From Ruminococcus sp. UBA4350 (GTDB lineage: Bacteria; Bacillota; Clostridia; Oscillospirales; Ruminococcaceae), in NCBI GenBank assembly GCA_002394125.1, contig DGSY01000205.1, positions 1 through 16,174 of the forward strand: 16,174 bases of DNA, read 5' to 3'. The notes under the pieces are model-generated. The model was not told the origin of the DNA and searched no databases. It was given only the letters and a program-made list of their open reading frames with translations. Positions 14,909 to 16,174 of this stretch are shown here, in pieces. Each line of letters opens with the position of its first letter. The first letter of the stretch is position 1. A program made the position numbers and the translations under genes.

Positions 14909-15772
14909 ATGAAGCAAAAAACAGGACTGGTCATGGAGGGCGGCGCGATGCGCGGGCTCTTTACTGCGGGTATTATTGATGTGCTCATGGAGCAGGAGAT
15001 CGAAGCGGACGGCGTGATCGGCATTTCAGCCGGCGCGACCTTCGGCTGCAATTATCTCACCAAACAGATCGGCAGACCGCTGCGGTACTGTGTGCGGTTC
15101 GCAAAGGATCCGCGCTTTTGCAGCGTATCCTCTTTGCTGACAACCGGCGATATGTTCGGCGCAAAATTCTGCTATGAGACGATTCCGCTGGAGCTGGATA
15201 TCATCGACAATGAAACATTTGTCAGGCAGAATGTGCCGTTTTACGTTGCCGCGACCGATGTTCACACCGGCCGGGCGGTCTATCATCAGTGCAGAGATGT
15301 GATCTCTCCGGCTGAGCTGGACTGGATCCGTGCGAGTGCCTCGATGCCGCTTGCATCGCAGATCGTTCACGCCGGAGACTATGAACTGCTCGACGGCGGC
15401 ATTGCAGATTCGATCCCGCTGAAATACATGGAGTATAAAGGCTATGCGCGGAATATCGTCATACTGACACAGCCGCTCGGCTATCTGAAGCAGCCGAATT
15501 CGACCATGCCGCTTGTCCGGACGGTTTATCGTGACTATCCGGCGCTGATCCGCGCAATGGAGCGTCGGCATATCGTGTATAACCGGCAGCTCGAATACAT
15601 TGCGGCAGCCGAGGCCGAGGGACGGGCATTTGTGATCCGTCCGCCGCGCAGGCTCCCTGTCAGCCATATCACGCACAGCGCCGAACGGATGCGTGAGGTC
15701 TACGCGATCGGCCGACAGACCGCGCTGACCGTCCTCCCCGCACTGCGGGCATTCCTTGCCGAAAACGAATAA
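14909..15772 (+). CDS. Patatin-like phospholipase/esterase
   Basis: A 287-residue soluble lipid acyl hydrolase of the bacterial YjjU/RssA-like patatin group. The oxyanion-hole motif GGAMRG (11-16) lies in the expected position, the nucleophile elbow GISAG gives Ser40, and DGG (LLDGGIADSIP) gives catalytic Asp162. No signal peptide or membrane segment is present. It probably cleaves fatty acyl chains from phospholipids or lysophospholipids; the physiological target is unknown. GGAG (14898-14901) is 7 bases upstream of the ATG. It is the last gene of the cluster with trkAH and ends before the terminator at 15780-15806. Confidence 0.92.
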   Translation: MKQKTGLVMEGGAMRGLFTAGIIDVLMEQEIEADGVIGISAGATFGCNYLTKQIGRPLRYCVRFAKDPRFCSVSSLLTTGDMFGAKFCYETIPLELDIIDNETFVRQNVPFYVAATDVHTGRAVYHQCRDVISPAELDWIRASASMPLASQIVHAGDYELLDGGIADSIPLKYMEYKGYARNIVILTQPLGYLKQPNSTMPLVRTVYRDYPALIRAMERRHIVYNRQLEYIAAAEAEGRAFVIRPPRRLPVSHITHSAERMREVYAIGRQTALTVLPALRAFLAENE

Positions 15773-15779
15773 ACATCAG

Positions 15780-15806
15780 AATCCCTGCGGAGCGCCCGCA
15801 GGGATT
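15780..15806 (+). terminator. Terminator of the SDR-trk-patatin cluster
   Basis: AATCCCTGCGG (15780-15790) pairs perfectly with CCGCAGGGATT (15796-15806) around the loop AGCGC, followed by TTCTGT. It starts 7 bases after the patatin stop. Confidence 0.88.
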
Positions 15807-15830
15807 TTCTGTATCATCATATCATATACA

Positions 15831-15864
15831 AAAGCGCCCCGCGGACAGATCCGCAGGGCGCTTT
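15831..15864 (-). terminator. Terminator of ppdK
   Basis: AAAGCGCCCCGCGGA (15831-15845) faces TCCGCAGGGCGCTTT (15850-15864) with a 4-base loop. One position does not match on the + strand (C15840 opposite A15855) but becomes a U-G wobble in minus-strand RNA, so the 15-base stem is complete there and is followed by TTTTGTATAT-like sequence. This fits a terminator for ppdK, whose stop is 31 bases away. Confidence 0.85.
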
Positions 15865-15895
15865 GCATTATTGGTTTTATGCGATTCGGAACGAA

Positions 15896-16174
15896 TTACT
15901 TGCGCAGTGCTGCCTGTGCTGCTGCCAGTCTTGCGATCGGCACGCGGAACGGCGAGCAGGAAACATAATCCAGACCGATCTGGTGGCAGAACTCAACAGA
16001 GGACGGGTCGCCGCCGTGCTCACCGCAGATACCGCAGTGAAGCTTGGGGTTGACCGGCTTGCCGAGATCGATCGCCATCTTCATCAGCTTGCCGACACCA
16101 GTCTGGTCGAGCTTTGCGAACGGATCGCTCTCGAAGATCTTGGCATCGTAGTATGCGCCGAGGAACTTGCCGGC
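15896..16174 (-). CDS. ppdK: Pyruvate phosphate dikinase, C-terminal fragment (cut by window edge)
   Basis: The last 92 residues of pyruvate phosphate dikinase, which interconverts pyruvate, ATP and phosphate with phosphoenolpyruvate, AMP and pyrophosphate; many anaerobes use it in glycolysis in the ATP-saving direction. The frame is open to the window edge at 16174, so the start lies outside. Diagnostic C-terminal motifs are SDPFAKLDQTGVGKL, KLHCGICGEHGGDPSSVEF with the active-site cysteine of the PEP/pyruvate domain, and YVSCSPFRVPIARLAAAQA just before the stop. The stop is TAA at 15896-15898 and the hairpin at 15831-15864 follows. It faces the patatin gene convergently. Confidence 0.97.
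   Translation of the reverse strand, partial: AGKFLGAYYDAKIFESDPFAKLDQTGVGKLMKMAIDLGKPVNPKLHCGICGEHGGDPSSVEFCHQIGLDYVSCSPFRVPIARLAAAQAALRK

Noticed and set aside
1..16174. CRISPR array, phage module, transposase, tRNA or riboswitch
   Set aside because: No regularly spaced repeats, integrase/transposase motifs, tRNA-like cloverleaf or conserved riboswitch core was recognised on either strand.

Overview
The window looks like chromosome from an anaerobic, gut-type Firmicute of the Ruminococcus/Oscillospiraceae kind. The strongest clues are a secreted CotH-kinase protein ending in a type I dockerin (a cellulosome attachment module), a pyruvate phosphate dikinase at the right edge, strong AGGAGG ribosome binding sites, and canonical TTGACA-17-TATAAT promoters. 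Base composition is GC-rich except for the first gene. I see no tRNA, rRNA, CRISPR array, insertion sequence or phage module, and no gap above about 220 bases between genes.

Positions 1-2630 (+ strand): a low-GC orphan SMI1/KNR4 (SUKH) family gene with its own consensus promoter and terminator is followed by an organic-peroxide stress operon. That operon encodes OhrR (a MarR-type repressor with sensing Cys15), a thiol glutathione-peroxidase-family enzyme and a fused nitroreductase-like protein. It ends at a bidirectional hairpin shared with the convergent radical SAM gene.

Positions 2631-9913 (- strand): reading right to left, there is an amino-acid ABC transporter (a polypeptide carrying two near-identical substrate-binding domains fused to the permease, then its ATPase). 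Next comes the dockerin-bearing LTD/CotH exoprotein, then a radical SAM enzyme. The radical SAM promoter and operator region is strikingly similar to that of ohrR, about 3 kb away, so the two units are probably co-regulated. This is the most interesting signal in the window.

Positions 9959-15806 (+ strand): a likely operon under one visible promoter encodes a short-chain dehydrogenase, an unrecognised 167-residue protein coupled to it by a TAATG overlap, a histidine-phosphatase-family protein, the potassium uptake pair TrkA/TrkH and a patatin-like phospholipase. It ends at a clear intrinsic terminator. Positions 15831-16174 (- strand) hold the terminator and the last 92 codons of pyruvate phosphate dikinase.

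Overall this is mostly housekeeping and stress-response sequence. I do not see a defence island or a clear new multi-gene system. The twin OhrR-type promoters driving a peroxidase operon and a radical SAM enzyme are the best candidate for something undescribed.
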